This document shows, in pieces, positions 13,687-21,493 of a DNA stretch of 22,643 bases (the first letter of the stretch is position 1; each line of letters begins with the position of its first letter). The position numbers were made by a program, and so were the translations under genes. Source of the DNA: Vicinamibacteria bacterium (GTDB taxonomy: Bacteria; Acidobacteriota; Vicinamibacteria; Fen-336; JAGNNV01); assembly GCA_016650185.1 (NCBI GenBank), contig JAENWE010000208.1:1-22643 (forward strand), in the 5' to 3' direction. A model generated the notes under the pieces. That model worked only from the letters and a program-made list of their open reading frames with translations. It made no database searches and had not been told where the DNA came from.

Positions 13687-15129
13687 ATGCGAAAAAAACT
13701 GCTCCTCGCCGACGACAGCATCACCATCCAAAAAGTCGTTGAGCTCACGTTTCCGTCCGACGAATTCGAGGTGGTCACCGCAGGAAACGGCCGCATCGCC
13801 ATCGACAAGGCCATGACGTTTCTCCCTGATGTCGTCCTCTGCGACGTCGTCATGCCCCAACTCGATGGATATCAGGTCTGCGAAGCGATTCGCGCTTTGC
13901 CCCAATTGAAGAATGTTCCCATTCTGCTCCTGAACGGAGCCTTCGAGCCCTACGATGCCGAAAGAGCAAGAGCGGTGGGTGCTTTGGGCAACGTGTCAAA
14001 GCCTTTCGATCCTCCGGCGCTGGTGGCGCGGGTGAAGGATCTACTTTTCGAGCACGCCACGGCGGCCTTCGATCGACCCGACATGGAGGCCCTGGCCGCG
14101 CGGGCCGAGGACGAGGCCGAAGAGGCCGCCACGGCGCCCCACCCCTTCGTCTACGATGAGTCGGAGACCCACCCGGTATCGACGGTTGAAGTCCCGCTGG
14201 ATGTGCGGGAGATCGCGGCGCGCAGTCTCTCGCTCGATGCGCCCGTCTTCGCACCCGAGGCGGAGGTGTCGGCCACTGAACCTGAGGTCCTGAGCGCGGA
14301 AGAACAGCCGTCCGGCTTTTCGGAAACGCTCCACGGCGCGCTCAGTGAAGAGATCGCACCGGTCGAAGAACTGGCCGGGGCTGAGCCCCTGGAAGAACCG
14401 ATTGAGACCATCGAACCGGTGGGACCAGTCGCGGCCACCGGGGAGTTCGAAGCCCCGACGGACCTGGAAAGCGGGGACGCCGAGCCCTTTGAGTTCGATT
14501 CGGCTGCCCCCATGGCCGAACCCAGCCTCCCGGGTACCCTTCCACCAAGGGCGGCTTTCGGCAGCCCAGAGCAGGCCGCCGAAGATTTCGCGGGCGAGTC
14601 TGACTTCGAGCCAGAGGAATTGGGTGACGTGCAGACTGAAGCCATCGAAGAGCTTGCCGCCGTTCCACCTCCGCAAGAAATCCCCGAAACCTTGGCGATG
14701 CCCGAGCCCGAACCGGAACTTGGACTGGAACCCGAGCCGGCCGGCCTGCCCGATGAGCTGAGCGTGCCTGAGCCGATGGCCGCCGCTGATCTCGATCCCG
14801 ATCCCGCGCCCATGCCCGACGAGCCTGTTCTGCCCGCTCCGGCCCCGTGGGCGGCGGAACCCGCAGCGGCGCCGCCGGAGCCGGAATCCGAGTTCGCGGC
14901 CGCACTCCCCGATTTGGTCTCTGCTGGGGCCGCGGCGCCTCCCATGGAGCCCGCGGACGTCGCCGTTCCCATGGATATGGTCCAGCAGATCGCCCAACGC
15001 GTCATTTCGCAAGTCTCCGAACGAGTGATTCGCGAAATCGCCTGGGAGGTCATCCCGGCCCTGGCGGAGAAGCTGGTCAAAGCCGAGATCGAGCGGATCA
15101 AGGCCCGCGCGGAGTCCGAGCGCGACTAA
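13687..15129 (+). CDS. Receiver-domain protein with acidic Pro-rich linker and conserved C-terminal tail
   Basis: This is a 480-residue protein. Residues 1-122 are a response-regulator receiver: acidic pair DD (9-10, ADDS), phospho-acceptor Asp53 in CDVVMP, and Lys105 in SKPF. The switch Thr/Ser of strand 4 is Asn83 (LLLNGAFEP). Residues about 130-428 are a long linker rich in Glu, Pro and Ala, probably disordered. Residues about 429-480 form an amphipathic helical tail, 'SERVIREIAWEVIPALAEKL', of a kind I associate with Acidobacteriota and delta-proteobacterial receivers. There is no DNA-binding or enzymatic output domain, so it may act by protein contacts, perhaps in motility or polarity. 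ATG 13687 is chosen because strand 1 (RKKLLLADDS) follows directly. ATG 13612 would add 25 atypical residues. The gene stands alone behind the hairpin-rich region. Confidence 0.88.
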   Translation: MRKKLLLADDSITIQKVVELTFPSDEFEVVTAGNGRIAIDKAMTFLPDVVLCDVVMPQLDGYQVCEAIRALPQLKNVPILLLNGAFEPYDAERARAVGALGNVSKPFDPPALVARVKDLLFEHATAAFDRPDMEALAARAEDEAEEAATAPHPFVYDESETHPVSTVEVPLDVREIAARSLSLDAPVFAPEAEVSATEPEVLSAEEQPSGFSETLHGALSEEIAPVEELAGAEPLEEPIETIEPVGPVAATGEFEAPTDLESGDAEPFEFDSAAPMAEPSLPGTLPPRAAFGSPEQAAEDFAGESDFEPEELGDVQTEAIEELAAVPPPQEIPETLAMPEPEPELGLEPEPAGLPDELSVPEPMAAADLDPDPAPMPDEPVLPAPAPWAAEPAAAPPEPESEFAAALPDLVSAGAAAPPMEPADVAVPMDMVQQIAQRVISQVSERVIREIAWEVIPALAEKLVKAEIERIKARAESERD

Positions 15130-15236
15130 TTCCGTACCTGGCCGGGCTGTTTACCGCCGATCGCCGACTGAGGATCGGGCGTTCCGCCCCATCAACCTTG
15201 TGGCGGTTGGCCCTCGCCTCGCCAGGAGTAACTAGC

Positions 15237-15251
15237 GGGCGCATCGCGCCC
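15237..15251 (+). promoter_or_regulatory. Small hairpin in the valS leader
   Basis: GGGCGC (15237-15242) and GCGCCC (15246-15251) form a perfect 6-bp stem with an ATC loop, ending about 20 nt before the valS start and just ahead of its GTGAGG ribosome site. A second 6-bp stem (CCGATC 15157-15162 with GATCGG 15173-15178) lies upstream. No T-box core sequence is present. The role is unproven. Confidence 0.3.
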
Positions 15252-15271
15252 AGGAGACGAGTGAGGTTCCA

Positions 15272-17920
15272 TTGAGCCGTTTCAATCCTGAATCCATGCC
15301 TTCCCAGTTCGAGTCGAAGGAAGCCGAAGAGAAATGGTCGATGGTTTGGGAAACCGCAGGCACGTATCGCTACTCGGAAGACTCCCCCGCTCCGCGCTAC
15401 GTCATCGACACCCCTCCCCCCACGGTTTCCGGGTCGCTCCACGTGGGCCACGTCTTCAGTTACACCCAGACCGACGTGATCGCCCGCTATCAGCGCATGC
15501 GCGGGCGCAACGTTTTTTATCCCATGGGTTGGGACGACAACGGCCTGCCCACGGAGCGGCGGGTTCAGAACTACTTCCACGTGCGCTGCGAGCCGGGGGC
15601 GGAAGCGTTCGACGTTTCGACCCTCGAGCAGGCGGATGAGGCCGCTCGCAAGATGGCGCCCCGAAAACTGCAGCGCGGCGCGTTTATCGATCTGTGCGTC
15701 AAGCTGACCGCGGAGGATGAAAAGGCGTTCAAGACTCTCTGGCAGCGCCTCGGCCTTTCCGTGGACTGGTCGCAGGAGTATTCGACGATCAGCGAACACT
15801 CGCGAAGAATCGCTCAACTCTCTTTCCTCGACCTGTTCGACAAGAAACACGTCTACACTCTCGAAGCGCCCACGATGTGGGATGTCGACTTCAAGACCGC
15901 GGTGGCCCAGGCCGAGGTCGAGGATCGGCCGATGAAGGGCGCGTTCCACAAAATCCGCTTCGCGGTCGAAGGCGGGGGCGACTTCACCATCGCGACCACC
16001 AGGCCCGAGTTGCTGCCCGCCTGCGTGGCCGTGGCCGCACACCCCGATGATGAGCGATACCGGGCGCTCATCGGCAAGAACGCGATCACTCCGCTCTTCC
16101 GCGCGCCCGTCCCCATCTTCGGCTCTCCTCTGGTGGATCCGACCAAAGGCACGGGCATTCTGATGGTGTGTACGTTCGGCGACGCCACCGATGTCCAGTG
16201 GTGGCGCGAAGAGAAGCTCCCGCTGCGTCAGACCATCGGCCGCGACGGCCGGATGGCAATGGTGGAGTTCGGCTCGGCCGAGTTTCCGAGCCAGGACGCG
16301 GCGGCCGCGAACGCAGCCTATGCCACTATCGTCGGCAAATCGATGTCCGAGTCCCGGCGGCTGATCGTCGTAGCCCTACGCGATCCGAGCGGTTCGGCGG
16401 ACAACGATGGCACGGCCCCGCTGGTCTCCGAGCCCGAACCTCTTGAACACTCGGTGAAGTTCTTCGAGAAGGGCGACCGGCCGCTCGAGTTCGTCTCGTC
16501 ACGCCAGTGGTTCGTGCGCCTCCTCAACCAGCGCGACAAGCTGATCGAGATGGGAGACAAGATCGAGTGGCATCCCGACTTCATGAGGATGCGCTTCAAG
16601 AACTGGACCGAGAACCTTCAGATCGACTGGTGCATCTCGCGTCAGCGCTACTTCGGCGTGCCTATTCCGGTCTGGTACAAGGTCTCGGCGGGCGGCCAGA
16701 CCGACTTCGCGGCGCCAATGGTGCCCGAGGCCTCCCGCCTTCCCGTTGATCCCACCGTGGATACGCCCACCGGCTTTACCGAGGCTCAGCGCGATCATCC
16801 AGATGGCTTCACCGCCGACCCCGATGTGTTCGACACCTGGTTTACGTCCTCCCTCTCGCCTCAGATCGCGAGCGGCTGGTCCCTGGACCCCGAGCGTCAC
16901 AAGAAGCTCTTCCCCATGGACGTACGCCCGCAGAGCCACGAGATCATCCGGACCTGGGCGTTCTACACCATCGCCAAGGCCTGGCTGCACGAAGGCGCCA
17001 TCCCGTGGAAGCGGGTCGCCATCTCCGGCTGGGTTCTCGATCCGGATCGAAAGAAGATGTCGAAGAGCAAGGGCAACGTGGTGACGCCCATGCATCTGCT
17101 GGACCAGTATGGGTCGGACGCGGTGCGCTACTGGTCTCTGGCCGCCCGCCTCGGCGTCGACACCGCGTTCGACGAAAAGGTTCTGAAGGTCGGCCGCCGG
17201 CTGGTGGTCAAGGTCTACAACGCCACCCGATACGTGCTCGGTCAGGAGGCGCCGGAAGGACCGATCACCCATCCTCTCGATTTAGGTTTTCTCCACCAGC
17301 TACAAGAGTCGATAAGCAAGGCCACCGCACTCCTCGACGCCATGGACTACGCCTCCGCGCTCGACGTCATCGAGCGTTTTTTCTGGGACAGCTTCACCGA
17401 CTCCTATCTCGAACTCGCCAAGAGCCGGGCGCGCAGCGAGTCGGATCCCAATGGGCGCGCTTCCGCGGTGGCCGCGTTGCGGCAGGGCATGGGTGTTCTT
17501 CTACGGTTGCTGGCACCGTACCTGCCCTACGTGACGGAGGAAGCGTGGAGTTGGGACTTCGCCGGCGACGCCGGCGCCTCGATTCACGTGGGTTCCTGGC
17601 CGGAGGCGGATGAACTGTCGACCCTGGGCACATCGCGAGAGGACGCGACTGTCTACGAGCTCGCGAAGGGCGCGCTCGGCGCCATCAATCGCGCCAAGAC
17701 CCAGGCCGGAGGAACCGTCGGCCGGCACGTCGCGTCCCTCACCTTGGCCGCGCCGCAGAGAGTCCTCGACCTCTTCAAGCGAGCGGAGAGCGACATCCTG
17801 GCCGCCACCCGCGTTCTGAGCTTGACCACGACGGTCATGGCGGATAACGCCGAGTTCGACCTTGGGTCCGCGGTGACTCAGATCGAGCTTGCCCCGGTTC
17901 CAGAAAAGCCCCCTTTCTGA
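15272..17920 (+). CDS. valS: Valine--tRNA ligase
   Basis: This 882-residue class I synthetase charges tRNA-Val in the cytoplasm. The HIGH-type motif is HVGH (57-60) in PPPTVSGSLHVGHVF. The KMSKS motif is exact at 595-599. The editing (CP1) domain shows ATTRPELLPACVAVAAHPDD and later GTGILMVCTFGDATDV. The block MGWDDNGLPTERRVQNYF (85-102) is characteristic of the archaeal/Rickettsia-type branch of ValS, not the E. coli type with PGTDHAGIATQ. The anticodon-binding domain runs to about 820. The C-terminal coiled-coil arm of most bacterial ValS proteins seems absent. The start is TTG at 15272 with GTGAGG about 5 nt upstream; ATG 15296 is an alternative. The stop overlaps the birA start by 1 nt (TGATG), making valS the first gene of a coupled operon. 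Confidence 0.96.
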   Translation: MSRFNPESMPSQFESKEAEEKWSMVWETAGTYRYSEDSPAPRYVIDTPPPTVSGSLHVGHVFSYTQTDVIARYQRMRGRNVFYPMGWDDNGLPTERRVQNYFHVRCEPGAEAFDVSTLEQADEAARKMAPRKLQRGAFIDLCVKLTAEDEKAFKTLWQRLGLSVDWSQEYSTISEHSRRIAQLSFLDLFDKKHVYTLEAPTMWDVDFKTAVAQAEVEDRPMKGAFHKIRFAVEGGGDFTIATTRPELLPACVAVAAHPDDERYRALIGKNAITPLFRAPVPIFGSPLVDPTKGTGILMVCTFGDATDVQWWREEKLPLRQTIGRDGRMAMVEFGSAEFPSQDAAAANAAYATIVGKSMSESRRLIVVALRDPSGSADNDGTAPLVSEPEPLEHSVKFFEKGDRPLEFVSSRQWFVRLLNQRDKLIEMGDKIEWHPDFMRMRFKNWTENLQIDWCISRQRYFGVPIPVWYKVSAGGQTDFAAPMVPEASRLPVDPTVDTPTGFTEAQRDHPDGFTADPDVFDTWFTSSLSPQIASGWSLDPERHKKLFPMDVRPQSHEIIRTWAFYTIAKAWLHEGAIPWKRVAISGWVLDPDRKKMSKSKGNVVTPMHLLDQYGSDAVRYWSLAARLGVDTAFDEKVLKVGRRLVVKVYNATRYVLGQEAPEGPITHPLDLGFLHQLQESISKATALLDAMDYASALDVIERFFWDSFTDSYLELAKSRARSESDPNGRASAVAALRQGMGVLLRLLAPYLPYVTEEAWSWDFAGDAGASIHVGSWPEADELSTLGTSREDATVYELAKGALGAINRAKTQAGGTVGRHVASLTLAAPQRVLDLFKRAESDILAATRVLSLTTTVMADNAEFDLGSAVTQIELAPVPEKPPF

Positions 17921-18720
17921 TGATGTCTGTGAATCTGGGGCCGGGCGACTACGAGCGGGCGCTGACCGCAATTGGCCTCAACGACATCAATGTCTTCCAT
18001 CGCCAGACCACCGGCTCGACCAACGATGACGCTCGGGCGAGCATCGGCTCCGGGCCGTCGCTGCTTGACACTCCAGTGGCGATCTTCGTGGCGGAGGCCC
18101 AGACCAGGGGTCGGGGCCGCGGATCCAACGCTTGGTCTTCGCCCAAAGGTTCCATCTCCCTGACCATCACCGCACCCGGAGTACACGTGTCGCGGCTCGG
18201 CATACTGCCGCTTGGCGTGGGCACCGCCGTGGTCGGGGCCTTGAGGGCGCTGGGTGTGAGCGCCACCGTGAAATGGCCGAACGACGTCCTGATCGAAGGC
18301 CGCAAAGTCTGCGGCATCCTCTGCGAATCGAGCCTGCATAGCGGAATCGCTCGTGTCTTCATCGGCATCGGCATTAACGTTGAGGCCGACTCCATCGAGC
18401 TGGAAGCGGCGCCCCGAGCCACGGCGCTCAGCGCCCATGGACTGGACGTAAACCGGCCCGCGCTAGTCGCCGACATCACCGGGCGAGTCCTGAGCCTCAT
18501 CCACGCGGCCGCGCCGGGTCCGAGCGTCATCCTTGACTGGAAGGCGGTTTCCGTTCCCTGGTGGGGCGAGGCGGTCAGGCTGATCGATGGCGGGACCGAG
18601 AAGACGGTGACGCTGCTCGACGTGAACCCCGAGGGCCAACTCGTGGTTCGGGATGAAGCCGGCATCGTCCGATCGCTCGTCTCCGGCGAGGTCCGGGAGA
18701 TTCGAGTCGTGAGCGCGTGA
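17920..18720 (+). CDS. birA: Biotin--[acetyl-CoA-carboxylase] ligase (BirA), catalytic type without HTH
   Basis: This 266-residue enzyme makes biotinyl-AMP and attaches biotin to the carrier protein of acetyl-CoA carboxylase. The motifs are clear: TGSTNDDAR (31-39), the biotin/ATP loop GRGRGS (64-69) with AWSSPKGSISLTI after it, KWPNDV (118-123) and GRKVCGILCE (127-136). A small C-terminal beta domain follows from about 220. It lacks the N-terminal helix-turn-helix of E. coli BirA, so it should be an enzyme only and not a repressor of biotin genes. The start at 17920 shares one base with the valS stop, and an immediate second ATG lies at 17923. Its stop overlaps the next start as GTGA. No biotin synthesis gene is nearby. 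Confidence 0.95.
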   Translation: MMSVNLGPGDYERALTAIGLNDINVFHRQTTGSTNDDARASIGSGPSLLDTPVAIFVAEAQTRGRGRGSNAWSSPKGSISLTITAPGVHVSRLGILPLGVGTAVVGALRALGVSATVKWPNDVLIEGRKVCGILCESSLHSGIARVFIGIGINVEADSIELEAAPRATALSAHGLDVNRPALVADITGRVLSLIHAAAPGPSVILDWKAVSVPWWGEAVRLIDGGTEKTVTLLDVNPEGQLVVRDEAGIVRSLVSGEVREIRVVSA

Positions 18721-19391
18721 CCTTCTCTCAATGCGAAGACCCGGATGTCGCGTACTTCCGCGACATCGAACGAACCTTTGTCGAGCGGCGCGGCGATCCC
18801 CTCTTCATTTCGAACGCCGACTGGGTCTTCCTGGCCAGGCTCCGGAAGAAGGGCGTGCCCATGCGGGTGGTGCTGCGCGGAATCACCGACGCCTTCGACG
18901 CGCACGCCCACTCGTTCGCGCGCAAGCAGAAGATCCGCTCGCTGAAGTTCTGCGAGAACGAGATCACGGCTGCGGCGGACCGGTACCGGCGCGCCCTCCA
19001 GGCAGAGGGCCCGAGCCGACGCGGTCTGGGCGGCGCGCTCGAACAACTCGAGTCGCACTTAGCAGCACTTCGGCCCCCACCCGAGATCGCGGAAGCCTTG
19101 GCAGAGGCGCGGCAAAGCCTCCTCGCCCTGGCCCAGGCCCTGGACGCGGATCAGGGCCTCGATGCCGACAAGGCCCTGGTCAGAGTGGAGGATCGACTGG
19201 TGGCCGCCGCCTCTTTGGCCCTCGGTCCGACTGAACGAGCCACCCTCGAGCAAACCACCCGCGACGCCACCGCAGCGTATGAGTCGCGAATGCCCGCAAA
19301 GGTTTACGAAACCCTGATTGGAGAATCCGTGCGACGAAAGATCCTGCATCGCTTCAGCCTCCCCCGCCTCCTGCTGGCCGGAATCGAATGA
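18717..19391 (+). CDS. Uncharacterised helical protein in the valS-birA operon
   Basis: This 224-residue cytoplasmic protein, starting GTG at 18717 (4-nt overlap with birA), has no family name I can assign. The N-terminal half, 'DPDVAYFRDIERTFVERRGDP', 'SNADWVFLARLRKKGVPMRVVLRGITDAFDAH' and 'KIRSLKFCENEI' (to about residue 85), reads like a conserved winged-helix or helical module. The C-terminal half is a run of charged helices rich in Ala, Leu and Glu. I recall similar N-termini in uncharacterised acidobacterial proteins. There are no signal peptide, membrane segments or cysteine motifs. Its stop overlaps the start of the RNA methyltransferase as ATGA, so it is strictly coupled to both neighbours. 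A role in translation or RNA modification is inferred from position only. Confidence 0.82.
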   Translation: MTFSQCEDPDVAYFRDIERTFVERRGDPLFISNADWVFLARLRKKGVPMRVVLRGITDAFDAHAHSFARKQKIRSLKFCENEITAAADRYRRALQAEGPSRRGLGGALEQLESHLAALRPPPEIAEALAEARQSLLALAQALDADQGLDADKALVRVEDRLVAAASLALGPTERATLEQTTRDATAAYESRMPAKVYETLIGESVRRKILHRFSLPRLLLAGIE

Positions 19392-20647
19392 GCGGCGAGA
19401 TTCTTCACGGAAAAGTCCTACGGGCCGTGAATGGCGGCTATGGGCTCCTTCAGATCGACGGCCACACGGTCTTCGCCAGAGGCGCCCTCAAGGGCGAGGA
19501 GGTGGCGGTCGCGATCAAGTCGAAACGCAAGGGCGTGATCTTCGGCGACGCGGTCTCAGCGGATACGCCCCATGCTCATCGTCGCGAGGCTCCCTGCGAA
19601 GTTGCCGGCCGCTGCGGAGGTTGCCATTATCAGATCGCGGGGCCGGTGGCGCAGGCGGAAGCGAAGAAGGAAGCCCTTGAAGAGCTTCTGGGCCGCGCCC
19701 ACATCGACCTGGCCGTGTCCGGATGGACAGAGGGACCCGAGTTCGGGTGGCGCTCAAGGGTCGAGCTCCACGGCGCGCGACTCGACGAAGGATTCACTCT
19801 CGGCTTTTTCGAGGAGCGCTCGCATCGGGTGGTCCCAGCCGTTTCATGTCTGCAAGTTTCGGTTAGGATGCGGGACCTCATCAACCTCGTGATCGGCGCG
19901 CTCAGCGCGGGCGGGGTCAAGGCGGGCTCGGTCGAGATCGCCGAATCGTACGCCGGTTCCGGCCTGGTCCTCGTGGCCTCGGACGCGGCGCTTACGGCGG
20001 TCCTGCGGCGGCACTCCCATGAGCTGGGCCTGAGCGGCCTGGCCCTCAAGACCTCGAAGAATGAAGCGGCCACGATCTACGGAGACATCAGCGTCGAAAA
20101 TATCGTGGGCGGCGTCCCTCTCCGCCACAACGTGATGAGCTTCTTCCAGGCCAATCGATTTCTCACCGAACGATTGCTGGCGGCGGTGTTGACGGCCGCC
20201 GAGGCGGAACCAAACGAGCGCGTGGTGGACCTCTTCTGCGGCGTCGGGCTGTTCTCCATCCCGCTCGCCAAAAAGGGGCGCGACATCACCGCCGTCGAAT
20301 GGAGCCCCGTCGCCTTTGATGACCTCGGTCAGAATGCGAAGGCCAACGGAGTCAAGATCGAGCGTCTGCCCCTGAGCGTCGGCACGGCTCTCGCCACCGG
20401 CCTGAAACTCAAGGGCGCCACGACCATCGTCGACCCTCCGCGGCGCGGCCTGGACCCACTGGAGCTCGATGCGATTGCCGCAGCTCGCCCCAACCGTATC
20501 ATCTACGTCTCCTGCGACCCCGCCACCCTGGTGCGCGATATCCTCCGCTTCGCCACGCTCGGGTACAAAGCCATTTCGCTGCAGGCGTTCGACATGTTTC
20601 CCACCACGTTCCACATCGAGACGCTGACGATCCTCGAACGAGGCTAG
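19388..20647 (+). CDS. TrmA/RlmD-type RNA (uracil-5-)-methyltransferase
   Basis: This 419-residue SAM-dependent enzyme methylates C5 of a uridine in rRNA or tRNA. Residues 1-60 form a TRAM-like RNA-binding domain (GKVLRAVNGGYGLLQIDG). Cys70, Cys76, Cys79 (CEVAGRCGGC) and Cys154 would hold the 4Fe-4S cluster found in RlmD. The Rossmann part shows FFQANRF (252-258), VDLFCGVGLFS (280-290) and DPPRRG (349-354). The nucleophile is Cys376 in YVSCDP, and the base Glu411 is in FHIETL. All key residues are intact. Which uridine is modified (23S U1939, U747 or another) cannot be read from sequence. It starts ATG at 19388, overlapping the previous stop by 4 nt, and is probably the last tightly coupled gene of the valS operon. 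Confidence 0.93.
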   Translation: MSGEILHGKVLRAVNGGYGLLQIDGHTVFARGALKGEEVAVAIKSKRKGVIFGDAVSADTPHAHRREAPCEVAGRCGGCHYQIAGPVAQAEAKKEALEELLGRAHIDLAVSGWTEGPEFGWRSRVELHGARLDEGFTLGFFEERSHRVVPAVSCLQVSVRMRDLINLVIGALSAGGVKAGSVEIAESYAGSGLVLVASDAALTAVLRRHSHELGLSGLALKTSKNEAATIYGDISVENIVGGVPLRHNVMSFFQANRFLTERLLAAVLTAAEAEPNERVVDLFCGVGLFSIPLAKKGRDITAVEWSPVAFDDLGQNAKANGVKIERLPLSVGTALATGLKLKGATTIVDPPRRGLDPLELDAIAAARPNRIIYVSCDPATLVRDILRFATLGYKAISLQAFDMFPTTFHIETLTILERG

Positions 20648-20648
20648 A

Positions 20649-20664
20649 CCGGTTGAACAACCGG
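20649..20664. repeat. Small hairpin after the methyltransferase stop
   Basis: CCGGTT (20649-20654) and AACCGG (20659-20664) form a perfect 6-bp stem with a GAAC tetraloop, starting one base after the stop codon. No T run follows, so it is more likely a 3'-end stabiliser or chance than a terminator. Confidence 0.35.
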
Positions 20665-20734
20665 GACATCATCGCGGGCTACTTCTTCCACCGCAACTCA
20701 CCCACGGAGTCTGGCGGGAGTTCCGCAGCGGCAC

Positions 20735-21388
20735 ATGACTGACAACCGAGAGACCGTCCTCTCTCCAGCCGGCCGCGTCGGCCTGGCCCTCCTTCTGATC
20801 GTCGGAGGCGGAATAGTGGCCATGGCCTCTGTCGACCTTGGTCCTCTCTCCTCGGCCGAGATCAACGGTCCGCCCTGGCTCGCGGCCGCGGCCGGGGGAG
20901 TGATCCTCCTCGCTGGGTTATCCGTCGCGGCCGGGCCACAGCGGCGTCAACACCCGTTCTCCTATGGGATCGCCTTCCTCGTTCTCGCGGGCCTCGCCGC
21001 CATCGGCAACTGGATCGCCCTCGGGCCTGGCCTCCGTGGCTGCCGTGTGGAGATACCCGGCCTCACTTCAAGTGACGGGACCTGGATCTCCGGTATCGGA
21101 TGCCGGGCGGCTTTCGGAATCGGAGCGTTGGCGATGGACGGCATCCTGGTGTGGATGCTGGCCATGGGAATCGGGAAAGCGCTTGGCCCGGGAAACCCTG
21201 CCCATTTCGTCCAGAAGTTCGGCGAGGGGGCGCTGCTCATCGGCCTTGCCCCCATTCTGGTTCCCATGGTGCTGTTCCTCATCGTCAAGAGCCTGGCCGC
21301 CGTCCTGCGAGACCGCTTCCGGACGGGGAAATGGCCCCGCAACGAGGGGTTCATCGAACGGCTGAAGAAGCGGCGGCGGCCCGATTGA
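20735..21388 (+). CDS. Small polytopic membrane protein, unrecognised
   Basis: This 217-residue protein has about five hydrophobic segments: 13-31, 47-66, 75-96, 124-146 and 167-190. It ends in a basic tail (DRFRTGKWPRN...KKRRRPD) that should stay in the cytoplasm. The loop at 97-123 carries Cys103 and Cys123, which could pair if it faces the periplasm. No family motif is recognised. The ATG at 20735 lacks a strong ribosome site; GGGAG is 13 nt upstream. It lies 87 nt after the methyltransferase and may share its transcript, since no terminator is visible between them. A good terminator follows at 21395-21440. Codon use is like that of its neighbours. Confidence 0.8.
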   Translation: MTDNRETVLSPAGRVGLALLLIVGGGIVAMASVDLGPLSSAEINGPPWLAAAAGGVILLAGLSVAAGPQRRQHPFSYGIAFLVLAGLAAIGNWIALGPGLRGCRVEIPGLTSSDGTWISGIGCRAAFGIGALAMDGILVWMLAMGIGKALGPGNPAHFVQKFGEGALLIGLAPILVPMVLFLIVKSLAAVLRDRFRTGKWPRNEGFIERLKKRRRPD

Positions 21389-21394
21389 CAGAAG

Positions 21395-21440
21395 AAAGGC
21401 GGTCCCGCCTGACCCTCCTGGCGCCGAGCGCCCGCCTTTT
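21395..21440 (+). terminator. Intrinsic terminator after the membrane protein gene
   Basis: AAAGGCGG (21395-21402) and CCGCCTTT (21432-21439) form a perfect 8-bp stem. Within it, GGCGC-CGA-GCGCC (21420-21432) forms a compact inner hairpin directly upstream of CGCCTTTT. Either fold ends in TTTT. It lies 7 nt after the stop at 21388 and 54 nt before the next gene, which fits the end of the valS operon transcript. Confidence 0.6.
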
Positions 21441-21493
21441 CGATCGTCGGTCCCGTAGGCTTGGGTCCCACCGATCAAAAAAGGAGATCCGCA

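Noticed and set aside
14041..15101. Two long minus-strand frames opposite the receiver protein linker
   Set aside because: They are Ser/Gly-rich or Arg/Gly-rich mirror images of the Pro/Glu linker codons, with no start signal and no domain.
15130..15271. T-box riboswitch in the valS leader
   Set aside because: The conserved T-box core and antiterminator were looked for and are absent. Only two short stems are present.
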